Below, piece after piece: positions 8,525-17,207 of a stretch of 64,000 nucleotides of DNA. The stretch is taken from NCBI RefSeq assembly GCF_030296015.1, contig NZ_AP027368.1:434001-498000 (forward strand), read 5' to 3'. The notes below the pieces were generated by a model. It did no database searches. It was not told the origin of the DNA and saw only the letters and a program-made list of their open reading frames with translations. Source of the stretch: Ferrimonas sp. YFM (GTDB taxonomy: Bacteria > Pseudomonadota > Gammaproteobacteria > Enterobacterales > Shewanellaceae). The first letter of the stretch is position 1; every line of letters begins with the position of its first letter. The translations under genes and the position numbers were made by a program.

Positions 8525-9544
8525 TCAGACGGCTTCGGCGGTTTGTGGCTCGGCGGCGTGGTAGCAGCAGATCTCCCGGCTCAGGGCTTCCTGGGGCTCG
8601 GGCACCAGTACAATCTTCTCGCCCAGGCTGGGGTAGGCTTCGCGGATCGCCGGCTCGATGAGGGTGGCGCCACCGCCCACCAGATAGATGCGGTTGGGGT
8701 TGCGGGCGAAGGTTTTGGCCTCGTAAGCCACGGCGCTGCCCAGTTCGGCGATCTTCTCGTCAATCTTGCCCAGCACCCAGTCCAGCTTGGACAGGTCATT
8801 GATGACGTCACCAACAAAATCGCGGTCGTGGCGGCGTTTGATCAGTTCGTTGGCCACCAGATAGCTGGCGTCGCTGTCGGCGGCAGCCAGGGCCTTGCGG
8901 GTGGCGTTGGTGACCATGGATACGCCGATGTCGGCATTGCCGTAGACGGCGGAGACATCGTCAAACTCACCGACGATCACCCCCATGTCCAGGGTGGTGC
9001 CGCCGCAGTCGATCACCAGGGATTTGGTGTACTGGTTGACGCCGGAGTCCATCAGGGTGGTCAGTACCGCAGGCAGGCTCTCCGGCAGCACCTGGACGTC
9101 GACAATCTCGAACAGCTGGCCCTTGTTGAGACTGATCTTCCGCATCAGGTTGGCCTTCTTGCGGGCGATGTTCTCTTCGTTCTTCTGGCAGTCGTCGGCG
9201 TTGTAGTACTCGGTGATGGGCAGGGTTACCAGGATGGAGACCGGGCAGGGCTCGATGCCGGTCTGCAGCAGGGCGTGGTGCACAGACAGCAGGTTCAGGT
9301 CGTCGTACTGGAAGGCCACGTGGGTAGTGGACAGTGCCTTGTCCGAGGTGGCGTCGTAGGTGTACTTGGTGCTGCCCACCTGGTAGTTGAACACCTTCTT
9401 GTCGCTCAGCAGCGCGGCGCTCTTCCACTCCTTACGGAAGGAGTTGGGGGAGGTGATGCTGCGCACCAGACCACCTTCGATCCAGCTGATTTTTACGTTG
9501 GTGGAGCCATCGTCGATGGCGAACTTCATCTTGGCCTGTGGCAT
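8525..9544 (-). CDS. parM: ParM/StbA-type actin-like segregation ATPase
   Basis: 339 residues, clearly like plasmid R1 ParM (320 residues). Shared blocks include the phosphate-1 loop DDGSTN (residues 11-16), SPNSFRKEW, DKKVFNY, VHHALL, TLPITEYY, ENIARKKANL, PESLPA, the phosphate-2 motif DCGGTTLD, and GGGA near the C-terminus. ParM forms ATP-dependent bipolar filaments that push plasmid copies apart. The ATG at 9544 is preceded by AGGAAACC at a good distance; Met6 is an alternative. The following ParR-like gene completes an operon. The location among chromosomal housekeeping genes is unusual for this family. Its cargo and centromere are unknown. Confidence 0.92.
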   Translation of the reverse strand: MPQAKMKFAIDDGSTNVKISWIEGGLVRSITSPNSFRKEWKSAALLSDKKVFNYQVGSTKYTYDATSDKALSTTHVAFQYDDLNLLSVHHALLQTGIEPCPVSILVTLPITEYYNADDCQKNEENIARKKANLMRKISLNKGQLFEIVDVQVLPESLPAVLTTLMDSGVNQYTKSLVIDCGGTTLDMGVIVGEFDDVSAVYGNADIGVSMVTNATRKALAAADSDASYLVANELIKRRHDRDFVGDVINDLSKLDWVLGKIDEKIAELGSAVAYEAKTFARNPNRIYLVGGGATLIEPAIREAYPSLGEKIVLVPEPQEALSREICCYHAAEPQTAEAV

Positions 9545-9561
9545 TGCGGTTTCCTGAAAAT

Positions 9562-9580
9562 TAGCCCACTGGGTGGGCTA
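9562..9580. promoter_or_regulatory. Inverted repeat upstream of parM
   Basis: A perfect 8-bp dyad with a 3-base centre (TAGCCCAC-TGG-GTGGGCTA) lies 18 bases upstream of the parM start codon. A second, looser dyad (CGACAG 9584-9589 / CTGTCG 9613-9618) follows. In R1-type systems the parM promoter overlaps the ParR-bound centromere, so this could be an autoregulatory site. The 11-bp iteron array typical of parC is not seen in the ~95 bases before the repeat block. Confidence 0.4.
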
Positions 9581-9639
9581 GGGCGACAGCTTTTTTCCGG
9601 AACTTTAATTTCCTGTCGAAAATTGTGAGTTTTTGCGGG

Positions 9640-10195
9640 CGGCAGAAGGCCACTGGACCCCGGCGTGCGCCGGGGAGACGATTGTGCGTGTGGCGTGGGG
9701 GAGCACTCCGTCGTAGCTTTGGCTTGAAGCTGCAGTTTCGCAGGGAGTGTATTCATTGCCATGCACCTCCCCTTAGCACTGTCATTGTGGCGAACGCCGC
9801 AATCCAGTGTCTGTGGTTTTAGCCGGAGCCCAAACAGGAAAGCCACTGGCCCCCGGCGTGCGCCGGGGAGACGATTGTGCGTGTGGCGTGGGGGAGCACT
9901 CTGTCGCTGTTTTTACTTGAAGCTGCAGGTTCGCAGGGCACTCAATCAATGCCATGTGGCTCCCCCTCGCACCGTCATTGTGGCGAACGCCGTAATCCAG
10001 TGTCTGTGGTTTTAGCCGGAGCCCAAACAGGAAAGCCACTGAGCCCCGGCGTGCGCCGGGGAGAAGATTGTGCGTGTGGCGTGGGGGAGCACTCTGTCGC
10101 TGTTTTTACTTGAAGCTGCAGGTTCGCAGGGCACTCAATCAATGCCATGTGGCTCCCCCTCGCACCGTCATTGTGGCGAACGCCGCAATCCAGTG
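9640..10195 (+). repeat. Dispersed REP-like repeat block 2 (three units, cut by the IS)
   Basis: Three units of the same family as 2998-3848, in the same orientation, with palindromes at 9658-9675, 9851-9868 and 10044-10061. The units here are longer and more uniform (about 193 bases), with GTGTGGCGTGGGGGAGCACTC and GAAGCTGCAG segments in each. The fourth module starts at about 10167 (GTCATTGTGGCG) and breaks after CCAGTG at 10195, where the IS1111-group element begins. Its expected continuation (TCTGTGGTTTT) appears in diverged form at 11566. The first unit is truncated at its left end. Confidence 0.9.
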
Positions 10196-10278
10196 ATGTG
10201 ATGGACGCCCCCCTACGATACGGCGTCAAATGCGCCAGAATTAAGTTGCGACACATAATTCAGAGAGGAGCATCCATC

Positions 10279-11316
10279 ATGTCTATTAAAGCCATTGGAA
10301 TTGATTTAGCCAAGAGTGTTTTTCAGGTTTGCGTTCTGTTGGAGGATGGCTCCATCCTTTGGAACCGCAAGGTCAAAAGAGAAAAGCTGCTTCACACACT
10401 CCTTGAATTTCCAACGGGTACACTAGTGGCCATGGAGTCTTGTGCTCGCTCTCACTATTGGGGAAGGCAGCTTCAGCAGGCTGGTTACCAGGTGAAGCTC
10501 ATCCCCGCACAACACGTAAAACCCATGGTGTCTGCGCAAAAGAACGATGCCAACGATGCATTGGCCATTTGCGAGGCAGCCTTCCGGCCTAAGCTGCATC
10601 CCGTCCCCATAAAGACCATTGAGCAGCAAGACATTAAGGCTCTGCGTTGCGTCCGGCAGAGAATGGTCGAATACAGAACGGCTCTGGCCTGTCAGATACG
10701 CGGCTTGGCAGGGGAATATGGCGTTAACTTCAGTACCGGGATAAAGCTGCTGAGAAATCAGTTACCCGAATCCGTTGAAGATGGCGATAACGGTCTGAGC
10801 TTTGTCATGCGGGGGCTGTTGCTGCGGATAGAGCGGGAGCTCAAAGCTCTGGATGAGGAAATCAAAGCCATAGAGCAGGAGATTCATCAGCTGTGCAAAC
10901 AGCAGCCGCGCTACCAAATTTTGCAGAGCATTCCGGGGTTCGGCCCCATTGTCGCGGCGGCTTTCGTCAGTGAAGTGGGTGACGGTCGGCAGTTTTCTAA
11001 TGGCCGTCAACTGGCGGCTTGGTGTGGCTTGGTTCCAAAGCAGCACAGCACTGGAGGCAAAACTAGATTGGGCAGCATCACCAAGGCAGGAAACAAGCAA
11101 CTACGAGTGCTGTTAATTCACGGGGCAAGAGCGGTCTTCGCTCATGTGGCCAAACGAGATGACAGGCTGGGGAGATGGCTGAGCAACCTGATAGCGCGTC
11201 GGGGCAAGTGCAAGGCAATCGTGGCCCTGGCCAATAAATTGGCCCGGATTGCCTGGAGCATGACGGTCAGCGGAAACCAATTCGAGTTGACCCACGCTTT
11301 CACAGTTTCTAAATAA
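10279..11316 (+). CDS. IS110/IS1111 family DEDD recombinase (transposase)
   Basis: 345 residues from the ATG at 10279 (GAGAGGAG upstream); the open frame extends further upstream only through repeat sequence. The N-terminal RuvC-like DEDD domain shows D9 (GIDLAKS), E53 (AMESCARS), D90 and D93 (KNDANDALA). The C-terminal Transposase_20 domain has the helix-hairpin-helix-like IPGFGPIVAAAF and the segment around S266 (LGSITKAGNKQLR) that supplies the catalytic serine. These enzymes act with an element-encoded guide RNA that pairs with target and donor DNA. All key residues are intact and the gene is full length, so the element may be active. Confidence 0.95.
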   Translation: MSIKAIGIDLAKSVFQVCVLLEDGSILWNRKVKREKLLHTLLEFPTGTLVAMESCARSHYWGRQLQQAGYQVKLIPAQHVKPMVSAQKNDANDALAICEAAFRPKLHPVPIKTIEQQDIKALRCVRQRMVEYRTALACQIRGLAGEYGVNFSTGIKLLRNQLPESVEDGDNGLSFVMRGLLLRIERELKALDEEIKAIEQEIHQLCKQQPRYQILQSIPGFGPIVAAAFVSEVGDGRQFSNGRQLAAWCGLVPKQHSTGGKTRLGSITKAGNKQLRVLLIHGARAVFAHVAKRDDRLGRWLSNLIARRGKCKAIVALANKLARIAWSMTVSGNQFELTHAFTVSK

Positions 11317-11399
11317 CCACATCCTCCACTCAGAAAGAGGAATAGAGGGTACCAAGCAACCTGAGTTTGCATAGCTTGATGAAAAACGGTTATCCGGCC

Positions 11400-11560
11400 T
11401 GGCAAGAGCCTGACATAAGACCGACAGAGAATGTCGTTCCAGCGTGAAGGTGGCCAGGTTCGGACCACATTGTGGCGCTACCTCTCGAAGGTAATACAGA
11501 CGCCGAATATACGTCCGCAAACCGATCTCATCAATGTCTTGCAACTGCAGGGGCGTCCAT
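11400..11560 (+). ncRNA. Candidate bridge/seek RNA region of the IS1111 element
   Basis: The 3' non-coding end of the IS has no ORF of its own but is structured. A nested stem is visible at 11469-11507: ATT-gt-GGCG (11469-11477) pairs with CGCC-g-AAT (11501-11507) around an inner stem TACCT/AGGTA (11479-11483/11489-11493), leaving an asymmetric internal loop at 11494-11500. The loop region contains ACAGACGC (11497-11503 plus the next base), complementary to GCGTCTGT, which spans the insertion point in intact repeat copies. ATATACGTC occurs both inside (about 11508-11514) and at the right end (11559-11567). These fit target- and donor-type guides, but the exact RNA ends and pairing are inferred. 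Confidence 0.45.
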
Positions 11561-11565
11561 ATACG

Positions 11566-11947
11566 TCTTTGGTTTTTGTCGAAGCCCGAGCAGGAAAGCC
11601 ACTGGGCCCCGGCGTGCGCCGGGGAGACGATTGTGCGTGTGGCGTGGGGGAGCACTCCGTCGCTGTTTTTACTTGAAGCTGCAGGTTCGCAGGGCACTCA
11701 ATCAATGCCTCGCACCGTCATTGTGGCGAACGCCGCAATCCAGCGTCTGTGGTTTTAGCCGGAGCCCAAACAGGAAAGCCACTGGGCCCCGGCGTGCGCC
11801 GGGGAGGCGATGGTGCGTGTGGCGTGGGGGAGCACTCCGTCGTAGCTTTGGCTTGAAGCTGCAGGTTCGCAGGGCACTCAATCAATGCCATGTGGCTCCC
11901 CTTCGCACCGTCATTGTGGCGAACGCCGCAATCCAGCGTCTGTGGTT
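11566..11947 (+). repeat. Dispersed REP-like repeat block 3 (two units)
   Basis: This is the right-hand continuation of the repeat array after the IS. It starts with the diverged half-module at 11566 and holds palindromes CCCCGGCGTGCGCCGGGG at 11607-11624 and 11787-11804, with full modules starting at about 11718 and 11910. It ends in CAGCGTCTGTGGTT just before the valS terminator. Orientation and unit length match block 2, so blocks 2 and 3 were one array before the IS inserted. Confidence 0.9.
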
Positions 11948-11966
11948 GTAGAGGGGTGAAAACAAT

Positions 11967-11995
11967 AAAAAAGCCACCGCTTAGGGTGGCTTTTC
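11967..11995 (-). terminator. Rho-independent terminator after valS
   Basis: GCCACC (11973-11978) pairs with GGTGGC (11985-11990) around a 6-base loop. On the minus strand the stem is followed by a T run (AAAAAA at 11967-11972 on the plus strand). It also has TTTT on the plus side, so it may work in both directions. Confidence 0.85.
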
Positions 11996-12012
11996 TGTTT
12001 TCAGGCTAGAGC

Positions 12013-14859
12013 TTACAGAGCGCTGAGCTGTTGCTTCTGCTCTTCCAGCTTGGCGATGTCGCGCTTGGCTTCATCCAGCTTGGCTTGCTCCTTGGCGACA
12101 ACGGCCTCGGGGGCCTTGGCCAGGAAGCCCTGGTTGGAGAGCTTCTTCTCAACACGCTCGGCGTCCTGAGCCAGCTTGGCGATCTGCTTGTCGATACGGG
12201 CCATTTCGGCTTCCACGTCGATCAGGCCGGCCATGGGGATCAGCAGCTCCATCTCACCAATCAGCTGGGTGGTGCACATGGGCGCGTCGCCAGACAGCTC
12301 GGTGATGGACTCCAGGTTGGCCAGCTTGGTGAGGAAGGTGCTGTTGGTGTCGATGCGAGCCAGATCCTGAGCGGAGGCGTTCTTCAGCAGCACGTTCAGT
12401 GGCTTGGATGGCGCCACGTTCAGCTCACCGCGGATGTTACGCACCGCGACGATGAACTGCTTCACCCACTCCAGATCGGCGTGAGCCTCTTCGTTCACCA
12501 GAGAAGCATCGAAGCTTGGGAACTCACGCAGCATGATGGTATCGGCTTCGATGCCCATCAGCTTGGAAACGGTCAGCCAGATCTCTTCGGTGATGTAAGG
12601 CATCAGCGGGTGCAGCATGCGCAGCATCCCTTCCAGCACGGTCATCAGGGTGTGGCGGGTACCGCGCTGCTGGGCGTCGCTGCCAGATTGCAGAACCGGC
12701 TTGGTCAGCTCCAGGTACCAATCACAGAACTGGTTCCAGGTGAACTCGTAGGCGATGTTGGCGGCCATGTCGAAACGGTAGCCTTCCATCGCTTCACGGA
12801 TGTTCTTCACGGTGTCGTTGTACTGGGCCAGGATCCAGCGATCCGCCAGGGACAGCTCCATCTCGCCACCGCCAAAGCCACAGTCGTGCTCTTCGGTGTT
12901 CATCAGTACGAATCGGCTGGCGTTCCACAGCTTGTTGGCGAAGTTGCGGTAACCCTCCAGGCGGTTCATATCCCAGTTGATGTCACGACCGGTGGAGGCC
13001 ATGGCTGCCAGGGTGAAACGCAGGGCGTCGGTGCCGTGTGGGGCGATGCCATCCGGGAACTGCTTGCGAGTGGATTTCTCGATCTTGGCGGCCAGCTGCG
13101 GCTGCATCATGTTGCCGGTGCGCTTCTCAACCAGGGATTCCAGGTCGATGCCGTCGATCATATCCAGAGGGTCCAACACGTTACCCTTGGACTTGGACAT
13201 CTTGTCGCCGTTTTCGTCACGAATCAGGCCGGTCACGTACACGGTCTTGAACGGAACCTGTGGCTTGCCGTCTTCGTCCTTGATGAAGTGCATGGTCATC
13301 ATGATCATCCGGGCAACCCAGAAGAAGATGATGTCGAAACCGGTTACCAGCACGTCGGTGGGGTGGAAGGTCTTCAGATCTTCCAGGTTGTCCGGCCAGC
13401 CCAGGGTGGAGAAGGTCCACAGGGCGGAGGAGAACCAGGTGTCCAGTACGTCGTCGTCCTGGCGCAGGGCCACGTCGGCGGCCAGGCCATTGGCGGCGCG
13501 CACTTCGTCTTCGGTGCGGCCTACGTAGACCTTGCCAGACTCGTCGTACCAAGCCGGGATGCGGTGACCCCACCACAGCTGACGGGAGATGCACCAGTCC
13601 TGGATGTCGCGCATCCAGCTGAAGTACATGTTCTCGTACTGCTGAGGCACGAACTTGATGTCGCCGTTTTCAACGGCTTCGGTGGCGGTCTTGGCCAGAG
13701 GGGCGGCGCGCACGTACCACTGGTCGGTCAGCATCGGCTCGATCACCACGCCGCCACGGTCGCCGTAAGGCACCTGCAGCACGTGGTCTTTGATCTCTTC
13801 CAGCAGACCCAGCTCTTCGAATTCGGCCACTACGGCTTTACGCGCCTTGAAGCGCTCCAGGCCGTGGTATTTCTCGGGCAGCTCGGTGGTGTAGACGTCG
13901 GAGGCTTCACCGTTGAAGTCGAACACTTCGGCGGCGTCACGGATGTCGCCATTGAAGGTCAGGATGTTGATCATCGGCAGCTTGTTGCGTTTACCCACTT
14001 CGTAATCGTTGAAGTCGTGGGCCGGGGTGATCTTCACACAACCGGTGCCCTTCTCCATGTCGGCGTGCTCGTCGGCGACGATGGGGATGCGACGATTAAC
14101 GATAGGCAGGATGATCTCTTTGCCAATCAGATTTTTGTAGCGAGGGTCTTCCGGGTTTACCGCCACGCCGGTGTCGCCCAGCATGGTTTCCGGACGGGTG
14201 GTGGCCACCACGATGTAATCTTTGCCGTCGGCGGTCTGAACGCCATCCGCCAGAGGGTAGCGGAAGTGCCACATGAAGCCCTTCTTCTCCTTGTTCTCTA
14301 CTTCGAGATCGGAGATGGCGGTGTGCAGCTTGGGATCCCAGTTCACCAGGCGCTTGCCGCGGTAGATCAGGTCATCTTCGTACAGGCGTACAAACACCTC
14401 CTGAACCGCCTTGGACAGGCCTTCATCCATGGTGAAGCGCTCACGGTCCCAGTCTACGGACGCGCCCAGGCGACGCAGCTGCTGGGTGATGGTACCGCCG
14501 GACTCGGCTTTCCATTCCCACACCTTGTCAATGAAGGTTTCACGGCCCAGTTCCTGACGGGTGATCCCCTGAGCGGCCAGTTTGCGCTCGACCACCATCT
14601 GGGTGGCGATACCGGCGTGGTCGGTACCCACCTGCCACAGGGTGTTTTTGCCCTGCATCCGCTGGTAGCGGATCATGGTGTCCATGATGGTGTCTTGGAA
14701 CGCGTGGCCCATGTGCAGGCTGCCGGTGACGTTCGGCGGCGGGATCATGATGCTGTAGGCGTCTTTGCTGGTGTCGCCGTGGGGCTTGAAGTACCCGGCA
14801 TTCTCCCAACGCTGATAGTGGCGCTGTTCGATGGCGTTGGGGTTGTAAGTCTTATCCAT
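12013..14859 (-). CDS. valS: Valyl-tRNA synthetase
   Basis: 948 residues, the normal length for bacterial ValRS, a class I synthetase that charges tRNA-Val and edits mischarged threonine. The HIGH motif is present as HMGH at residues 49-52 (after PPPNVTGSL), and KMSKS at 553-557. The CP1 editing domain lies between, the anticodon-binding domain follows, and the C-terminal ~65 residues are a Lys/Glu/Ala-rich coiled coil ([18 protein letters not shown] onward) typical of ValRS. It lies 23 bases downstream of holC in the conserved pepA-holC-valS order. A 951-codon open frame on the opposite strand is a shadow. Confidence 0.98.
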   Translation of the reverse strand: MDKTYNPNAIEQRHYQRWENAGYFKPHGDTSKDAYSIMIPPPNVTGSLHMGHAFQDTIMDTMIRYQRMQGKNTLWQVGTDHAGIATQMVVERKLAAQGITRQELGRETFIDKVWEWKAESGGTITQQLRRLGASVDWDRERFTMDEGLSKAVQEVFVRLYEDDLIYRGKRLVNWDPKLHTAISDLEVENKEKKGFMWHFRYPLADGVQTADGKDYIVVATTRPETMLGDTGVAVNPEDPRYKNLIGKEIILPIVNRRIPIVADEHADMEKGTGCVKITPAHDFNDYEVGKRNKLPMINILTFNGDIRDAAEVFDFNGEASDVYTTELPEKYHGLERFKARKAVVAEFEELGLLEEIKDHVLQVPYGDRGGVVIEPMLTDQWYVRAAPLAKTATEAVENGDIKFVPQQYENMYFSWMRDIQDWCISRQLWWGHRIPAWYDESGKVYVGRTEDEVRAANGLAADVALRQDDDVLDTWFSSALWTFSTLGWPDNLEDLKTFHPTDVLVTGFDIIFFWVARMIMMTMHFIKDEDGKPQVPFKTVYVTGLIRDENGDKMSKSKGNVLDPLDMIDGIDLESLVEKRTGNMMQPQLAAKIEKSTRKQFPDGIAPHGTDALRFTLAAMASTGRDINWDMNRLEGYRNFANKLWNASRFVLMNTEEHDCGFGGGEMELSLADRWILAQYNDTVKNIREAMEGYRFDMAANIAYEFTWNQFCDWYLELTKPVLQSGSDAQQRGTRHTLMTVLEGMLRMLHPLMPYITEEIWLTVSKLMGIEADTIMLREFPSFDASLVNEEAHADLEWVKQFIVAVRNIRGELNVAPSKPLNVLLKNASAQDLARIDTNSTFLTKLANLESITELSGDAPMCTTQLIGEMELLIPMAGLIDVEAEMARIDKQIAKLAQDAERVEKKLSNQGFLAKAPEAVVAKEQAKLDEAKRDIAKLEEQKQQLSAL

Positions 14860-14882
14860 GGGTGTTCCGAAATCAGTGAAAA

Positions 14883-15335
14883 CTAAAGCGGCTGCGCAGC
14901 CAGGTCATGGGTGGTCAGTTCCACCCCCATCTGGCGGTAAGCGCGGTAACGCTCACGGGCCAGGGCCTTGGCATCGTCGGCAGCCGGGACAAAATCGAAA
15001 ATTTGCGCAAATTCTACCGCAAATTGGGGCGCTTTGGCGGCCAGGTTGATTAAAACCGGCCGTTTTTTTGAGCTGAACTGGCCATTATGGCCAATTTCCA
15101 CCGGGGCACCACCCCGGGGACCCTCTCCCACCAGGTTGTGGGGGACGAAGCGATCGGCATCGAACTGCCACAGGGTCTCATCCATCTGCTCTGCCTGGGC
15201 CTGGTCCTCGCAGTGGAGGTAGACAGGTTTGCCTTGCCGGTAGCAGTTGGCTGCCAGCTGGCAGGCCAGGCTCAGGTGGGCGCTCAGGGCACCGTCGGCG
15301 TTGGCATCGATGAGATAGAAGGTGGCGTTGGCCAT
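14883..15335 (-). CDS. holC: DNA polymerase III chi subunit
   Basis: 150 residues, matching HolC in length and pattern ([10 protein letters not shown] at the start, then CRQG-like [22 protein letters not shown] and [14 protein letters not shown]). Chi, with psi, links the clamp loader of the replicative polymerase to single-strand binding protein. The PVEI and FVEIFD-type C-terminal segment is represented by [13 protein letters not shown]. Gene order pepA-holC-valS is the classic gammaproteobacterial one. No unusual features. Confidence 0.95.
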   Translation of the reverse strand: MANATFYLIDANADGALSAHLSLACQLAANCYRQGKPVYLHCEDQAQAEQMDETLWQFDADRFVPHNLVGEGPRGGAPVEIGHNGQFSSKKRPVLINLAAKAPQFAVEFAQIFDFVPAADDAKALARERYRAYRQMGVELTTHDLAAQPL

Positions 15336-15410
15336 GCAGTTCGGCTCCTGTCAGCTCAGCCCCAAAGGGCGAACGGAGTATTCTATCGCGTCGAGGCGGC
15401 GACAGAAACA

Positions 15411-15438
15411 GAAAAGGCGGGGAGAACCCCGCCTTTTT
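15411..15438 (-). terminator. Rho-independent terminator after pepA
   Basis: A 7-bp GC stem, GGCGGGG (15416-15422) with CCCCGCC (15427-15433) and loop AGAA. On the minus strand it is followed by TTTT (plus-strand AAAA at 15412-15415); a longer T run on the plus side would also allow reverse termination. It separates pepA from holC, so holC-valS must have its own promoter or depend on read-through. Confidence 0.85.
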
Positions 15439-15459
15439 CAGTTGGTCAGGCCCAAGGCC

Positions 15460-16965
15460 TTATTCTACGTCCAGCTCACCGGTGCGGGAGAGCAGGAACT
15501 GGGTCAGCAGAGGCACAGGGCGACCGGTGGAGCCCTTGTTGGCGCCACTTTCCCAGGCGGTACCGGCGATGTCCAGGTGGGCCCAGCTGTACTTCTTGGT
15601 GAAGCGGGACAGGAAGGCCGCGGCGGTGATGGTCCCGGCGGGACGACCACCCAGGTTGGTCATGTCGGCGAAGGGGCTCTTCAGCTGCTCCTGGTAGTCT
15701 TCCCACAGGGGCAGACGCCAGCAACGGTCACCGGACTGTTCACCGGCGTGCTGCAGGTCGTGGGCCAGGGAGTTCTGGTTGGAGAGCAGGCCGGAGGCGT
15801 GCTTGCCCAGGGCGATGACACAGGCACCGGTCAGGGTGGCGGTGTCGATCACCAGCTCGGGGTCGAAACGCTCCACGTAGGTGAGGGCGTCGCACAGCAC
15901 CAGGCGGCCTTCGGCGTCGGTGTTGAGCACTTCGACGGTCTGGCCGGACATGGTGGTGAGGATGTCACCGGGGCGGTAGCTCTTGCCGTCGGGCATGTTT
16001 TCACAGCCGGCCAGAACGAAGACGATGTTGGCTTTGAGGTCCAGCTCGCACACGGACTTCAGGGTACCCAGTACGCCGGCGGCGCCGCCCATGTCGTACT
16101 TCATCTCGTCCATGCCTTCGCCAGGCTTGAGGGAGATGCCGCCGGAGTCGAAGGTCAGGCCCTTGCCCACCAGCACGATGGGACGCTGGTCCTCGTCGCC
16201 GCCCTGGTAGTGGCAGACGGTCATCATCGACTCGTTCTCACTGCCACGGCCCACGGCCAGGTAGCAGTTCATTCCCAGTTCGGCCATCTGCTCTTCGCCG
16301 ATCACCTCGACCCGCAGCTTGTCGTACTGCTCGGCCAGTTGGCGCGCCTGGCTGGCCAGGTAGGCGGGGTTGCAGATGTTCGGTGGCATGTTGGCCACGT
16401 CACGGCACATCTTGCTGCCGGCGGCCACGCCCAGACCATGGGCAATGGCTTTCTCACCCACGGTCAGCTCGCGACGGGTGGGCACGTTGAACACCATCTT
16501 GCGCAGAGGGCGACGGGTCTCGTCTTTCTTGCTCTTGAGCGCATCGAAGGTGTACAGGGTGGATTGGGTGGTCTCAATTGCCTGGCGCACCTTCCAGTAG
16601 GTGTCGCGACCCTTAACGTGCAGTTCGGTCAGGAAGCACACCGCTTCCATGGAACCGGTCTCGTTGAGGGTGTTGATGGTCTTGGCGATGATCTGCTTGT
16701 ACTGGCGCTCATCCAGCTCGCGCTCTTTGCCACAGCCTACCAGCAGTACCCGCTCAGAAAGCACATTGGGTACGTGGTGCAGCAACAGCATTTGACCGGG
16801 TTTTCCTTCAAGATCGCCGCGGCGCAGCAGGTTGCTGATGTAGCCGTCGCTGATGCGATCCAGTTGTTCTCCTACAGCGGACAGGCGGCGCGGTTCGAAG
16901 ACACCTACAACGATGCAGGCGCTGCGCTGTTTTTCTGGGCTACCGCTTTTTACACTGAACTCCAT
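15460..16965 (-). CDS. pepA: Leucyl aminopeptidase (cytosol aminopeptidase A)
   Basis: 501 residues. This M17 family enzyme removes N-terminal residues from peptides using two metal ions and forms hexamers; in E. coli PepA also binds DNA in Xer recombination and carAB control. The family signature NTDAEGR is at residues 348-354, and other metal-ligand blocks ([22 protein letters not shown]) are intact. The N-terminal macro-like domain begins MEFSVKSG. It is divergent from lptF, as in E. coli, with a 242-base intergenic region holding both promoters. Confidence 0.97.
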   Translation of the reverse strand: MEFSVKSGSPEKQRSACIVVGVFEPRRLSAVGEQLDRISDGYISNLLRRGDLEGKPGQMLLLHHVPNVLSERVLLVGCGKERELDERQYKQIIAKTINTLNETGSMEAVCFLTELHVKGRDTYWKVRQAIETTQSTLYTFDALKSKKDETRRPLRKMVFNVPTRRELTVGEKAIAHGLGVAAGSKMCRDVANMPPNICNPAYLASQARQLAEQYDKLRVEVIGEEQMAELGMNCYLAVGRGSENESMMTVCHYQGGDEDQRPIVLVGKGLTFDSGGISLKPGEGMDEMKYDMGGAAGVLGTLKSVCELDLKANIVFVLAGCENMPDGKSYRPGDILTTMSGQTVEVLNTDAEGRLVLCDALTYVERFDPELVIDTATLTGACVIALGKHASGLLSNQNSLAHDLQHAGEQSGDRCWRLPLWEDYQEQLKSPFADMTNLGGRPAGTITAAAFLSRFTKKYSWAHLDIAGTAWESGANKGSTGRPVPLLTQFLLSRTGELDVE

Positions 16966-17207
16966 GCCATCTCCCGGTTTCGTAAAGACAAAGCGTATGA
17001 ATTGTTAGATAATGGCCCCTTTATCGGCTCCTGACAGCATCATTGCGGAACTCCATCTGCTAAACTGGGGTCCGCCCCGATGTTGCCCCCTTAAATAATA
17101 GGGGATAAGGGCCCGGGCTGGTTACAAAAACATCTGAAAGTAACCAGTTTACTTAAATAACGTCTCGTTTCCAGAGAAATTACAAGTTTGCTAGTTGAGC
17201 ACAGACT

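Larger units (their letters stand above)
10196..11565 (+). mobile_element. IS1111-group (IS110 family) insertion sequence
   Basis: About 1370 bases inserted into a repeat module: the left flank stops at CCAGTG and the right flank resumes with TCTTTGGTTTTTGTCG, a diverged copy of TCTGTGGTTTTAGCCG. Perfect 11-bp subterminal inverted repeats lie 5 bases inside each end (ATGGACGCCCC at 10201-10211; GGGGCGTCCAT at 11550-11560). Subterminal repeats separate the IS1111 group from IS110 proper. No target duplication is evident, as expected for this DEDD recombinase family. The long non-coding stretch (11317-11565) is on the 3' side, where IS1111-group guide RNAs are encoded. The end positions are good to within a few bases. 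Confidence 0.85.

Noticed and set aside
9640-11950. Small ORFs in the repeat blocks (such as those reading VIVANAAIQCLWF)
   Set aside because: They are translations of the repeats in several frames, without ribosome sites or independent conservation.
12031-14886. 951-codon open frame on the strand opposite valS
   Set aside because: It is a shadow of a high-GC gene; valS has full family motifs and the antisense translation has none.
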